The notes under the pieces are model-generated. The model was not told where the DNA came from. It made no database searches and saw only the letters and a program-made list of their open reading frames with translations. Below, one piece after another: positions 54,697-64,000 of a stretch of DNA of 64,000 nucleotides; the stretch's first letter is position 1; the number at the start of each line of letters is the position of its first letter. Made by a program: the position numbers and the translations under genes. The stretch spans positions 415,666-479,665 of the forward strand of contig NZ_JH594606.1 of assembly GCF_000243235.1 (NCBI RefSeq), in the 5' to 3' direction. The DNA comes from Gillisia limnaea DSM 15749. GTDB taxonomy: Bacteria; Bacteroidota; Bacteroidia; Flavobacteriales; Flavobacteriaceae.

Positions 54697-55962
54697 TTAT
54701 TCTACTGCTCCAACTTCCGACTTTCGCTGTTCTTTCTGTATTCGTCGCACGTCCTTTTTCAGCAAAAAAGAAATTACCAAAGCAATTGAAATGAGTACAA
54801 TGAAAAGGTAAAAGACGGGAACATAGCTTCCTGTAAAGGCATATATCTGGGAGACAAGGGTGGGCCCTATGAGCCCTCCCAGGGACCAGGTTGTTAAAAG
54901 ATAGCCGTGTATAGCTCCAAGTTCCCTGGTTCCAAAAAGATCAGCTATAAAGGCCGGGAGATTTGAGAATCCACCACCATAACAGCTTACCACCAGGAAG
55001 ATGAGTATTTGAAAAAGCAGGGCACTGGAAATATTGGGGAGGGAAATAAATGCTACCAGTTGTATTACAAAAAATATAATATAGACAACGGGTCGGGAAA
55101 GATAATCTGATGCTGCTGCCCAGCCTATCCTGCCGGCACCGTTAAAGATCCCCATAAGCCCTACCATCACGGCAGCACTTGCGGCAGTTAATCCGCCAAT
55201 GGTTTGTGCCATGGGGGAAGCGACAGAGATCATCATGATCCCCGCACTGGTATTGATCAACATAATGGTCCAAAGCATCCAGAAGTGTTTTGTCAACACC
55301 GCTTTTTTTGCTGTAAGGGAGGAGAGATCCCGTAATACCATTCTGGTGCTCAAAGTAGCCTTTTCCTTCATACCTTCCGGGAGCCAGTCTTTTGGAGGTG
55401 GTGCTATATACACAGCCCCAAGGGACATGAAAAGAAAGTAACAACTTCCCAGAATATAGAATGTGGTTGATATTCCAACAGATTCCATAAGGGACGCTGC
55501 CAAGGGAGCCGTAATTAGGGCTCCGGCACCAAAGCCCAGTACCGCCATCCCTGTTGCCAGTCCGCGGCGGTCCGGAAACCACTTTACCAGGGTAGATACC
55601 GGCGCGATATAACCAATACCCAATCCTATTCCGCTTAGAAGTCCATAGGAGAGAATGAACATTGGCAGGGAATCAATAGACACTGCCAAACCCGAACCTG
55701 CCTGACCCAGACCAAACAGTACGGCCGCTATCATAGCCGATTTCGTTGGCCCGCTTCTTTCAACAAACCTTCCAAAAACTGCAGCCGATGCCCCGCCAAG
55801 GGTCATCATTACCGTAAAGGCTATGGTGACAGAAGAGATAGTCCAGCCAAGAGTATTTACCAGCGGCATGGTGTAAACACTATAGGCGTATGCAGCACCA
55901 ATGGAGAGGTGGATACAAATAGCAGACAAGGCGATTAACCACCTGTTTTTATTATTTTTCAC
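54697..55962 (-). CDS. OFA-family MFS transporter (oxalate/formate antiporter type)
   Basis: A 421-residue protein with 12 membrane helices. OFA-type signs are the N-terminal GAAYAYSVYTMPL, TLGGASAAVFGRFVERSGPTK between helices 2 and 3, GLGIGYIAPVSTLVKWFPDRRGLATGMAVLGFG and NGAGRIGWAAASDYLSRP in the second half. Family members exchange monocarboxylates or dicarboxylates; true oxalate/formate exchange is shown for only a few. No decarboxylase gene is nearby, so the substrate stays open. Confidence 0.88.
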   Translation of the reverse strand: MKNNKNRWLIALSAICIHLSIGAAYAYSVYTMPLVNTLGWTISSVTIAFTVMMTLGGASAAVFGRFVERSGPTKSAMIAAVLFGLGQAGSGLAVSIDSLPMFILSYGLLSGIGLGIGYIAPVSTLVKWFPDRRGLATGMAVLGFGAGALITAPLAASLMESVGISTTFYILGSCYFLFMSLGAVYIAPPPKDWLPEGMKEKATLSTRMVLRDLSSLTAKKAVLTKHFWMLWTIMLINTSAGIMMISVASPMAQTIGGLTAASAAVMVGLMGIFNGAGRIGWAAASDYLSRPVVYIIFFVIQLVAFISLPNISSALLFQILIFLVVSCYGGGFSNLPAFIADLFGTRELGAIHGYLLTTWSLGGLIGPTLVSQIYAFTGSYVPVFYLFIVLISIALVISFLLKKDVRRIQKEQRKSEVGAVE

Positions 55963-56165
55963 GAAATTGTTGGTTTAATGATTGGATGTTCAGTTGTGCT
56001 ATATTTAGACCATTCAATAACTAATTAATTCCTTAAAAATCCTAAAATAATTTGAAAGAGAATTTTTTTTATGAAAATTGTATTTTTCATAATAAAATCA
56101 AAAACAAATGTTAATTTTATGCTTTTAACTCTGCATCCCTACTGCAAAAGCAAGCTATTTATCCA

Positions 56166-57984
56166 ATGAACAAAGTATTTCCTCTGGCATTAGTAAGCCT
56201 TATACTATTTTCTTGTGAACCTGAAATCGAGGCACCGCCACAAGTGGAACCTCCAACAACCGCACAGCCTCCACCTACTGGGCCTGAAGCCAATTATTCC
56301 TTTTCGGTAAATAATGTTTCTCCTCCAAAAAATGATATTGGGGATACCATTACCATACAGGGTGCAAATTTTAGCAGAGATGTCATCCTTACTCTCGGCT
56401 CCTGTATTTGTTAACGATACATTTTTAAAGTTCAGAATCCCATTTGGAGACTACGATCCATTTGATTTCGAGCTACAATTCAAAAATAATTTAGGTGAAG
56501 AAGTGGTCCTTCACAACCCATTCGAACTTTATGCCCCTGTAATAGATTCCATACCCGGGTCTTTTGGATTTAGAGAAACAGTGGTTCTTTACGGGAAACA
56601 TCTTACTAATTCTCCAAGTAACAAGAATAATATTTTATTCCTCGATGAAATAGATATCGAAGTTTCGCAGCACAGTAAGGATTCCATAGTTTTTACTCTT
56701 CCCTGGCAAGTGCAAAAATATCAATATGATGTACTGGTGAAGGCCCAGTTACAGGAAGTTACAAAACTTGGTGGATTACAGGTTGCCGCTCCGCAATTGG
56801 ACAGTGTTTCAAAAAAGGATGTGGAAATTGGTGAGCAAGTAACTATTTATGGTTCCTATTTTTATCCCTATCAACCCAATCTTAATCATATTTACTTTCA
56901 AGGTAACCGGGCAGAAGTTTTGGAGGCCTACCGCGACTCCCTGGTGATAAAAATTCCTATGGGACCTTATAAGTCTCGTTATATTAATAATTTAAAAATT
57001 AGCCTTTTCGAAAAAGAGGTCACTCTGGATGTTGATCTTAACCTCACCAGCACCTGGTATATGTACGGATTCAAAAGAAGTAGTGATATCTCAAATTTCA
57101 ATGGGGTAGGCGAAGTTACAGACTGGGGCTTTTGGGCTAATAACGCTTACTATTTGAACGTCTACCGCCAATATGAAAATCATCAAATAAGGAATGATGT
57201 ATTGTACAGGTACACGCCTGAAACAGATAACTGGGAGGAGATAGATCTTCCCATACCACCGGAAAATTTGAAAGATGCTGAGGTATTGCAATTCTTTCCC
57301 CTCCAAGGCTCCAATATTGTCTATCTCTATATTAACCAGGCAGAAAATAATTTTTATAAATTCAATATTAAAACCGGTGAGCTTTTACAGCTAAAAGATT
57401 TTGCAGCTCGTGATTTTCTGCAAATCGCCACCGGGTTCTTTGCAAATGGCAATTTTTATTTAGGACTCGGCTATACCAGTAATCCTTCTCAAGTCTCCAA
57501 CAAAAAATTCTGGAGATACAGTGAAGGTGCAAACTCCTGGACAGAGATTACCTCCATGCCGGATGTTCACGATACCTGGCCCCGGTTTGGCACAAGCCTC
57601 TTTAAGAATGGTAATACGGTATATATAGGGAATGGTCACGAGCAGGCATATGATTTCTGGGAATTTTCTCCCAATGAGACCTGGACCCGCAAAAGTGATG
57701 TCCAGAACCCGTCTGGCAATACTGTAGATGTACAAAACGGTACCAGTGGTTTTTATTATGATTATTTGCGTAGCAATTTTTGGGAGTTTGATATACCGTC
57801 CAACCTATGGACAAAAAGAGAAGACCTTAAAATAAAAGGTTACCCTTATGGGCATGAGACAATGTTCATCCATGACAATTATGTTTATTTTGTGGTGTAT
57901 CTCAATGATTACGGGCCTGATGGAACCCCCTTTTTCAGGTATGACCAGGCGATACTAAGAACCGAACTTTCAAATTTTAACTAA
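56166..57984 (+). pseudogene. Frameshifted IPT/TIG-kelch lipoprotein
   Basis: The first frame (56166-56414, lipobox LFSC, then Pro-rich linker and the IPT/TIG start VSPPKNDIGDTITIQGANFS) stops early; the frame shifted by one base from about 56385 continues with PVFVNDTFLKFRIPFGDYDP to 57984. Joined, they give a ~605-residue lipoprotein: IPT/TIG domains (~45-300) and kelch-like repeats (WRYSEGANSWTEITSMPDVH, FWEFSPNETWTRKSD). The second frame alone would lack the signal peptide. A real mutation, an assembly error or programmed shift cannot be told apart here. Confidence 0.75.
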
Positions 57985-57985
57985 G

Positions 57986-60031
57986 TTGAAAAATTGTAAA
58001 TTTTTACTGCTACCATTATTGTTATTATCCTTTGCCTGTGAACCTGAAGGGGAAGTTTCCAACACGCCAAATGAAAAACTGGAGATTACTGCTGTAGAAG
58101 TGCCGGAGGAGGGCGGGGTGAAATTAAAAGCAAAATATACCGGAGGTGCATCTATTGGGACTTCTGAAAGCGGCTTTTTAATCTCCACGACAGAAGCACC
58201 CAACCCGTCCGGCTCTATAGATCTTCAGGGAACCATTGCCGGAAACGAAATATATTTTGCAACAACCGGAAATCTTATCTATAATACCCAATATTACGTC
58301 CGTGCTTATATCAAACATTCTGAAACGAGGATCTTATATAGTGATATTAAATCTTTTGTTTCCCTGGGAAGTAAATTGCTTGAGATATCCATTATTGAGA
58401 AAGGCCTTCTGCAGGATACGGTAAGGATAAGCGGAAAATATTTCACAGAAAACAGCCATTATATATCTGTTCATTTTGATGGCCATCGTGCCTCGGTTAT
58501 AAGATCTAATGACAGTATTATAAATTGTCTGGTACCGGCGAACATACAGCGATATGATCCTGTTGTAAAGGTAGATGTCTATGGAAAAACCGCAACCTAT
58601 AATGACTTTGCTCTTTTTACACCTACCATAACCAGTCTATCTGAGAATACTGCAGGGCTGGGGGATACTCTAACTATACATGGTGATTATTTTGACTTTG
58701 AGAATTCCCGGAACAAAGTCCTGGTGGGTGAAAAAGAAACAATAATCCTTAGTTCCTCCAGGCAAGCCATAACCTTTGTGCTCCCTACTAGTCTTGCAGT
58801 CTCTACCAATGCGGTAAAGCTTTTGAGTCAGCTCCAGGAAACAACTTTTTCAGGTACAGTAAAAATACAAAAACCGGTTATAAATTCCATTCCCGGGAAT
58901 ATCAGAGCCTATGAAACTATTGAAATTGCAGGTGAAGATTTTAGTAAGGAAAAAGCGGAAAACGAGGTCTTCTTCGGTGAAAACCTTGCGGAAGTGCTTG
59001 AGGCTTCCAGCACAAAGCTCATCGTAAGGGTTCCAATTGGACCCTACGAAAACCGGAGCCCAAAGCTTAGAATAGAACTTATGGATTACATTGTGGCATT
59101 CGAGGGAGAAGTAAAGCTTAAGGATGTTTGGCTGTTCAAAAACAAGCTTACGGCCAACATTAATTCAAGGGGATCACAATATTTTGTTCACAATAATTTG
59201 GGTTATACTTTTGAAAGAGAAGATGAGAACTCAAGGTTTAAAGTGCATGTGCTTGATCCTGATAAAGAAAGCTGGTCTAACTTCTATGTCACATATCCCC
59301 GCACAGCGATACAGCAGGAAGATATGGCCATCGTCTATAATAAACAGAGCGGAAGGATCTTCTTCTATTTTTCTGCTGAAGAAAAGAACTTTTATGAATT
59401 TTCCCTACAAACCAAATCCTTCAGCCTAAAAAAAGATTATCCGGGTGTGGCCCGCGGCGCCTCTGCGGTGTTTTCCATTCACAATAATATATATCTTGGA
59501 TTTGGCAGATTTATGCACGCCACCGGATATGAAGATGTGGCGCCATTGTCACATTTTTGGAGCTATAATCCTGATACAGATGAATGGAAACAAATGGCAG
59601 ATTTCCCTCTACAAGGTTCAAGATCAGATGTTTCATCTTTTATTATTGGAGATAAAGCTTACGTGGGCAACGGTGCATCACATACCGGAAATAATGATTT
59701 CTGGAGGTACTACCCTGCTTCAAATACCTGGGACCGCATGGCAGATTTTCCGGGTGCCCGGACCTACACCTCATTTTTTGAATTAGACGGAAAGGCCTAT
59801 GTATATTTTGGAACCGTATTAACAGGTAATCCAGATGAAACTGCCTTTAGGTATGATCCGACTGCAAATGAATGGATTATCCTGGATCCTGTAAATGACC
59901 TTTACTACACTTATTTCATTTATCCCGATGCTTCAATCGCCCTTAGATTTAAGGATGCCGTGTATCTGGGCATTTTAAGCTGGCCCCATTATGAATTTTT
60001 TAAGGCAGATCTTAGCAAGCTAAAAATGTAA
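57986..60031 (+). CDS. IPT/TIG and kelch-repeat lipoprotein
   Basis: A 681-residue lipoprotein paralogous to the preceding gene, starting with TTG one base after its stop; the TTG opens the signal KNCKFLLLPLLLLSFAC directly. Residues ~30-115 are a fibronectin-like module, ~125-370 three IPT/TIG domains (ITSLSENTAGLGDTLTIHGD; INSIPGNIRAYETIEIAGED) and ~380-670 kelch-type repeats (FWRYYPASNTWDRMADFPGA). Likely surface-exposed and ligand-binding, in the style of polysaccharide- or adhesion-related lipoproteins. Translationally coupled to the gene before it. Confidence 0.82.
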   Translation: MKNCKFLLLPLLLLSFACEPEGEVSNTPNEKLEITAVEVPEEGGVKLKAKYTGGASIGTSESGFLISTTEAPNPSGSIDLQGTIAGNEIYFATTGNLIYNTQYYVRAYIKHSETRILYSDIKSFVSLGSKLLEISIIEKGLLQDTVRISGKYFTENSHYISVHFDGHRASVIRSNDSIINCLVPANIQRYDPVVKVDVYGKTATYNDFALFTPTITSLSENTAGLGDTLTIHGDYFDFENSRNKVLVGEKETIILSSSRQAITFVLPTSLAVSTNAVKLLSQLQETTFSGTVKIQKPVINSIPGNIRAYETIEIAGEDFSKEKAENEVFFGENLAEVLEASSTKLIVRVPIGPYENRSPKLRIELMDYIVAFEGEVKLKDVWLFKNKLTANINSRGSQYFVHNNLGYTFEREDENSRFKVHVLDPDKESWSNFYVTYPRTAIQQEDMAIVYNKQSGRIFFYFSAEEKNFYEFSLQTKSFSLKKDYPGVARGASAVFSIHNNIYLGFGRFMHATGYEDVAPLSHFWSYNPDTDEWKQMADFPLQGSRSDVSSFIIGDKAYVGNGASHTGNNDFWRYYPASNTWDRMADFPGARTYTSFFELDGKAYVYFGTVLTGNPDETAFRYDPTANEWIILDPVNDLYYTYFIYPDASIALRFKDAVYLGILSWPHYEFFKADLSKLKM

Positions 60032-60143
60032 AATATACCTAGAATACGTCAACCTTAAAGTGCAGTGATATAATCATCAAAGAAGAATTTACTATCGGCA
60101 TATAAGTTACAGAAGATAATTTTCCTGGCAGGGAAGGCGTTAT

Positions 60144-60513
60144 ATGTTCGCGGAAATAGTGCTGGCCAACCGGTTTGTCCTTTATTTGAGTCATACTGTT
60201 TATTCGCTGGCTTCTATGGTAAGCGCGATATTACTCCCATCCGGACATGGAAGTTGGTTGTCTTCAGGATTAAAATTATCACTTACAGACATACGCAAAA
60301 TTGTACCGTTCATGATTTTCCTTTTGCCGTTGTATGCCGGATATTGCCATGGCTGTTACTGGAAAGCATATGTTTTTCAATTTGGGCAATATGGTGGTTT
60401 CCCTGTTACTCATAAGTCTCCCTTCCTTTTTTATGGGAATACCTTTCCCTCTGGGAGTGCATTTTCTGGTAAAAAGGCTTTTCCGAAAAAACCTAAAAAG
60501 CCTGTCAGACTGA
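60144..60513 (+). pseudogene. Decayed spermidine-synthase-like membrane protein
   Basis: MFAEIVLANRFVLYLSHTVY, then SLASMVSAILLPSGHGSWLS, matches the membrane part of spermidine-synthase-like fusion proteins. A frameshift near 60340 leads into GNMVVSLLLISLPSFFMGIP, then FPLGVHFLVKRLF. The synthase core is missing. It is a short C-terminal relic with no function. Confidence 0.6.
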
Positions 60514-60771
60514 GCGGTAGTTCCCAAAGCTTAAAAGTTTTTTTGTATTTCAAAGACCTGGTCGAAGTGTGACGAAGATTTTCCCAATATACCAAAATCT
60601 CTTTTTTTGCTACCACCCCACTTTCCCGCTCGTTTACGGAAATCCGTAAGGAAAATCCCCCTCCCGGTTTTACCTTTATGTCCACAGAAAAAGTACCGGT
60701 AAATAATCACTTTTTTGTTAGGAAAAAAGTAAGGATTGATCCCGGATCTTATCTGTTAAGAAAAATAGGAT

Positions 60772-61068
60772 ATGAAACTATTGCTTCTGTCATGTATCAG
60801 GATGTATTGGAAATGGGTGCCCGTTCCCCAACGCGGTTCCTGCCTCTTTTCAACAACCTGTTCCCATTATATTTATGAACAAACCAATGACCTGGGGTTT
60901 CTAGCCGGGCTAAAAGCCTTTGGCTTCAGATACAGAAACTGCCGGGAGGGTTATTCGCTTTTTAAGAATCCCGTCACCGGGAAAACCCAAATGGTCCTTA
61001 GAACCAACCAGATTATTGGAGAAGATGAAATTTCACCAAGTTTTTTGAGTAAGAAGAGCTGTGCGTAA
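60772..61068 (+). CDS. yidD: YidD-like membrane protein insertion efficiency factor
   Basis: A 98-residue protein with the YidD layout: an N-terminal amphipathic segment (MKLLLLSCIRMYWKW), the signature FSTTCSHYIYEQ and a central GLKAFGFRYRNC. Family members assist YidC-dependent insertion. The CRF/PTCS motif is altered to CLF/TTCS and the C-terminal 25 residues are longer than usual, so this is a divergent member. It is isolated from rnpA and yidC. Confidence 0.7.
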   Translation: MKLLLLSCIRMYWKWVPVPQRGSCLFSTTCSHYIYEQTNDLGFLAGLKAFGFRYRNCREGYSLFKNPVTGKTQMVLRTNQIIGEDEISPSFLSKKSCA

Positions 61069-61385
61069 GAAGGAAATGGGTTTGGTTTTATAGCTACATT
61101 GCTTGTTTTTGGCTAATTATTAAAATTTAATCTTGAAGCTCATAAAACACTTAAATCTAAAACCTTCATTTTTCTTTCAAAACCAAACGACATCTTGCTA
61201 ACGTCAAATCCTGCTGCCTCCACTCCCATCTTCTTGATACAAATCAATGAGATATGAGAAAACCGGAGATCATTTTCAGATTGATGGATACATGCTATGG
61301 ATAAGTCAATTTTGATTTTATTTCGGGCTTATAAATAGCAAAAGCTCCGGGTTCCGGAGCTTTTGCAGTTTGATTGGTTAATTAG
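61069..61385. other. Intergenic region between YidD-like and MBG genes
   Basis: No gene recognised apart from the hairpin at 61338-61366. The stretch separates two convergent genes. Confidence 0.4.
61338..61366. terminator. Terminator of the MBG-repeat gene
   Basis: GCAAAAGCTCCGG, GTT loop, CCGGAGCTTTTGC: a perfect 13-bp stem placed about 20 bases after the minus-strand stop at 61386. Confidence 0.85.
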
Positions 61386-64000
61386 TTATTCAATAATTAT
61401 TTGCCTGTCATAGGAATTTCCCCGGTCTGTACTTAATTTCAGGATATACACCCCGCTCATTAGGTTCTTACGAAGGAATTCAACTTCATATTGCTGACTG
61501 GCTTTCACGTTTCCGGAGAACAACCTGTCCACCTCCCGGCCGTTGAAGTCATAAACCCTAAGCACTACCGCAGCATCCTCAAGCAGGCTAAATCTCACTT
61601 TGGCATCGGTTCTCACAGGGTTAGGCGCAACAGCCATACTCTCAAGGATCTCAACAAACAAGGGCTCGCTGCTTACTGCCAAGATTGGTTTTTCATTAAC
61701 TTCAGCAGTTTTGTTATTGCCTTTTGGTTTGTGTATCACGATAGAGCCACCACCTAGAACTGTTGCGTCATTAGAATTTTCGTCAGATATCCACTGGTTA
61801 TCATATAAAACTTCTGAAGAATTGTGTTTCCAAATCTTAATTCGGAACTTATCCACTCCGCCACCGCCGGAAACATCACCATCCACGGCAATCAACAGGA
61901 ATTTATGAGTACCCGTTCCATTAACAGTACCAACTCCTCGGTAGGTTGCTTTAGCTCCTGAAATAACAAGTGACATAGCATCGTGAGACAGACCCTTCAG
62001 GTGAAGATCACCTGCCTGGAACTGGAAGTTTGTATTTCCATCCACTTCAGTCATATTGTTTTTCCCTGTCTTGTACTTGGCGTTGAATCCAAAATTAGCC
62101 TTTCCTTCAGCAGGTGATTGAGCACCCATATTACCGGCTACAGAATAAATCCAACCTCCTCCAGTTACAAATCCGCCGTTTGGATCATAGACTGGTAAAT
62201 AAGCTTCAGAACTTGAACATCCCCCTCCGGCCACAGCCGTTACTTTGTATACGTCGGATGGCAGGCCAGACACAGTAACTGTAGCTATTCCATTGGTTCC
62301 GGTTGTAGTAGTATAAGACTGTGCAAAAGTGCCAGCATTGGTATTATTATATTCTGATAATGTAAATGTTACACTTACCCCTGCTACTGCGGGGGTCACC
62401 TGCGCTGAAAGTGTGGCAGTTGATCCCAATTGAACAGGATTGCTGCTTGCACTGGCGTCGATAGTTACTCCGATTACTGTTAAAGTACCATCAATATATT
62501 CAAAGCTATAGTTATTGTCTTCTCCTCCGGCGGCTGTGATAACATAACTAGTTCCAGTACTTGTTACTACTGCTGTAGTTGAAGTGGTTGGTTTGATCTC
62601 CAGCACACCTTCATTCTCACCATTTACAAAACCGCTATAAGCTACTTTTAGTTCTGGATTAACTTGGCCGCAGAATTTTGAATTGTCAACTGCGGTAACG
62701 GTAAGTTGAGCCTTCTTAATCAAATTATCAACTGTACCGCTTGTAGCTTCATAGTTTGTGTTTCCATCAAAACTCCAGGCATCTCCAGTATAGTCATCAG
62801 CATTCGTATGAGTAGTTTCGCTTACATCCATTAATCCTGTTAGATCTGCAGGAGTCGACTCAACACCAACAGCTGTGAAAGCTGAAGTGTGAGATTCTCC
62901 ATCATAGGTAATATCATATTGAGTCACTGTAATTTGTGCATTAGCTTTTCCAATTACGATAGCTGCAGTTCCTGAGTCATTATTATAGTTTCCGGTTACA
63001 TCAGTGAAAATCCAGTTGGCTGTGCCTCCGGGAACATTCGTGAAGCTAGCACCAAGATCAAGTCCGGCCAAAGCCTCTCCTTCTATTCCTGTAGCGGTTC
63101 CTGAAGCTCCGTGAGCCTGTCCGTCATAAACATCATCATAACCTGTTACTGAAATATCAGCGTTGGCTTTTCCAATGACGATCTGAACTGAACCAGAATC
63201 ATTATTATAGTTACCAGTCTCATCAGTGAAAGTCCAGTTGGCTGTGCCTCCGGGAACATTCGTGAAGCTAGCACCAAGATCAAGTCCGGCTAAAGCCTCT
63301 CCTTCTATTCCTGTAGCGGTTCCTGAAGCTCCGTGAGCCTGTCCGTCATAAACATCATCATAACCTGTTACTGAAATATCAGCGTTGGCTTTGCCAATTG
63401 CAAAGTCTTCGCTGTCTGATGAAGCCAAATGGTTTGCACTTTCAGCATAAGAATAACTTGCATTGGCTGTTCCTGCATTGGTATTGTTTGCATAAACCGG
63501 AGCTGGAGTCAAATCCAATCCACCTGCGCCTGTTACACTTACCGTGGCTGGCGTCTGTGCCGAACCTGTATAAGTGAATGGTCCGCCGTTGATCGTTACA
63601 ACAGTTGTTGAAGCTGCTTTGCCTATTGTAAAGTCTTCGCTGCCTGATGAAGCCAAGTGGTTGGCACTTTCAGCATAAGAGTAACTTGCATTCGCTGTAC
63701 CTGCATTAATGTTGTTTGCATAAGTAGCATCTGGAGTCAGATCCAATCCGCCTGCACCTGTTACACTTACCGTGGCTGGCGTCTGTGCCGAACCTGTATA
63801 AGTGAATGGTCCGCCGTTGATAGTTACAACAGTTGTTGAAGCTGCTTTGCCTATTGTAAAGTCTTCGCTGTCTGATGAAGCCAAATGGTTTGCACTTTCA
63901 GCATAAGAATAACTTGCATTGGCTGTTCCTGCATTGGTATTGTTTGCATAAACCGGAGCTGGAGTCAAATCCAATCCACCTGCGCCTGTTACACTTACCG
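61386..64000 (-). CDS. MBG-repeat surface protein with T9SS sorting domain (5' part beyond window)
   Basis: The frame is open to the right edge, so only the last ~871 residues are seen. From the N-terminal side: three copies (one partial) of a 76-residue unit (SEDFTIGKAASTTVVTINGG, PFTYTGSAQTPATVSVTGAG), two copies of a 74-residue unit (ADISVTGYDDVYDGQAHGAS), further MBG-type modules, an Ig-like domain (~520-600), a beta-rich region with GGFVTGGGWIYS and a C-terminal T9SS type A sorting domain (MAVAPNPVRTDAKVRFSLLE to YDRQIIIE). It should be exported by the type IX system and anchored or released as an adhesin-like protein. Confidence 0.85.
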   Translation of the reverse strand, partial: VSVTGAGGLDLTPAPVYANNTNAGTANASYSYAESANHLASSDSEDFTIGKAASTTVVTINGGPFTYTGSAQTPATVSVTGAGGLDLTPDATYANNINAGTANASYSYAESANHLASSGSEDFTIGKAASTTVVTINGGPFTYTGSAQTPATVSVTGAGGLDLTPAPVYANNTNAGTANASYSYAESANHLASSDSEDFAIGKANADISVTGYDDVYDGQAHGASGTATGIEGEALAGLDLGASFTNVPGGTANWTFTDETGNYNNDSGSVQIVIGKANADISVTGYDDVYDGQAHGASGTATGIEGEALAGLDLGASFTNVPGGTANWIFTDVTGNYNNDSGTAAIVIGKANAQITVTQYDITYDGESHTSAFTAVGVESTPADLTGLMDVSETTHTNADDYTGDAWSFDGNTNYEATSGTVDNLIKKAQLTVTAVDNSKFCGQVNPELKVAYSGFVNGENEGVLEIKPTTSTTAVVTSTGTSYVITAAGGEDNNYSFEYIDGTLTVIGVTIDASASSNPVQLGSTATLSAQVTPAVAGVSVTFTLSEYNNTNAGTFAQSYTTTTGTNGIATVTVSGLPSDVYKVTAVAGGGCSSSEAYLPVYDPNGGFVTGGGWIYSVAGNMGAQSPAEGKANFGFNAKYKTGKNNMTEVDGNTNFQFQAGDLHLKGLSHDAMSLVISGAKATYRGVGTVNGTGTHKFLLIAVDGDVSGGGGVDKFRIKIWKHNSSEVLYDNQWISDENSNDATVLGGGSIVIHKPKGNNKTAEVNEKPILAVSSEPLFVEILESMAVAPNPVRTDAKVRFSLLEDAAVVLRVYDFNGREVDRLFSGNVKASQQYEVEFLRKNLMSGVYILKLSTDRGNSYDRQIIIE
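62930..63395 (-). repeat. 222-bp tandem repeats encoding MBG module B
   Basis: Two near-identical copies with a 222-base period (the motif ACCTGTTACTGAAATATC is at 63141 and 63363). The only differences seen are scattered single bases, which suggests recent duplication or gene conversion. Confidence 0.85.
63400..64000 (-). repeat. 228-bp tandem repeats encoding MBG module A
   Basis: At least 2.6 copies with a 228-base period (TGATGAAGCCAA is at 63417, 63645 and 63873); copies 1 and 3 are more alike than either is to copy 2. The array continues beyond the right edge. Confidence 0.88.

Noticed and set aside
54561..54794. Open frame of 77 codons at the end of the MFS gene
   Set aside because: It overlaps the transporter 3' end on the opposite strand and has no protein-like conservation that I can see.
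60678..60878. Open frame MSTEKVPVNNHFFVRKK preceding the YidD-like gene
   Set aside because: It overlaps the YidD-like frame by ~100 bases, has no recognisable domain and no leader; it may be part of a decayed gene but cannot be supported.

Overview
The window comes from a low-GC member of the Bacteroidota, most probably a marine or soil Flavobacteriaceae. Supporting signs are: Bacteroidota-type -7 boxes (TAnnTTTG) ahead of several genes; many SPII lipoproteins; a C-terminal type IX secretion sorting domain on a repeat-rich surface protein; the fused E1 alpha/beta 2-oxoacid dehydrogenase; a DUF6090-like fragment; menaquinone genes; and TPR-type HisKA_2 kinases. No rRNA, tRNA or CRISPR array was found.

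Layout. 1-7.7 kb is housekeeping: a GAF-domain protein (cut by the left edge), a DUF4369/TlpA-like lipoprotein thioredoxin, a SIMPL protein, rhomboid protease, lipid A acyltransferase, GlmM and an AcpH-like protein. 7.7-13.5 kb is disturbed: an intact gamma-glutamyltransferase gene and a convergent small lipoprotein gene start next to inverted copies of one ~87-bp leader, followed by a decayed second ggt fragment, an astacin metalloprotease and an IS3-type transposase remnant. 13.5-19.6 kb holds three paralogous lipoproteins with one shared N-terminal module and three different C-terminal modules, behind a LuxR-type regulator with a degenerate receiver. 20-37 kb is again core: uvrA, a LOG-family protein, an inactive M1-like/beta-barrel protein, the E1 fusion, then a menaquinone cluster (thioesterase-menF-menD, CvfB-like, menB) with two PH-domain membrane proteins.

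37.4-53.4 kb is the most unusual part. A LytTR response regulator and two paralogous TPR/HisKA_2 sensor kinases bracket an island of small exported proteins: four NTF2/SnoaL-like proteins and three ~256-260 residue secreted proteins that look like duplicated alpha/beta barrels. Mixed with these are two NAD(P)-dependent dehydrogenases, a RidA-family protein and an ABM-like protein. The island is full of duplication scars: a decayed copy of the response regulator with its downstream leader, a 156-bp copy of a dehydrogenase 3' end, a 47-bp exact direct repeat ahead of two genes, and decayed YfcC-type transporter and DUF6090 genes. A stress- or substrate-responsive extracytoplasmic function is an inference from the sensors and the signal peptides; no substrate can be read from the sequence.

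53.7-64 kb carries a Crp/Fnr regulator, an OFA-type MFS transporter, two tandem IPT/TIG-kelch lipoproteins (the first frameshifted), a decayed spermidine-synthase-like membrane gene, a YidD-like gene, and the 3' part of a large MBG-repeat adhesin-like protein running off the right edge.
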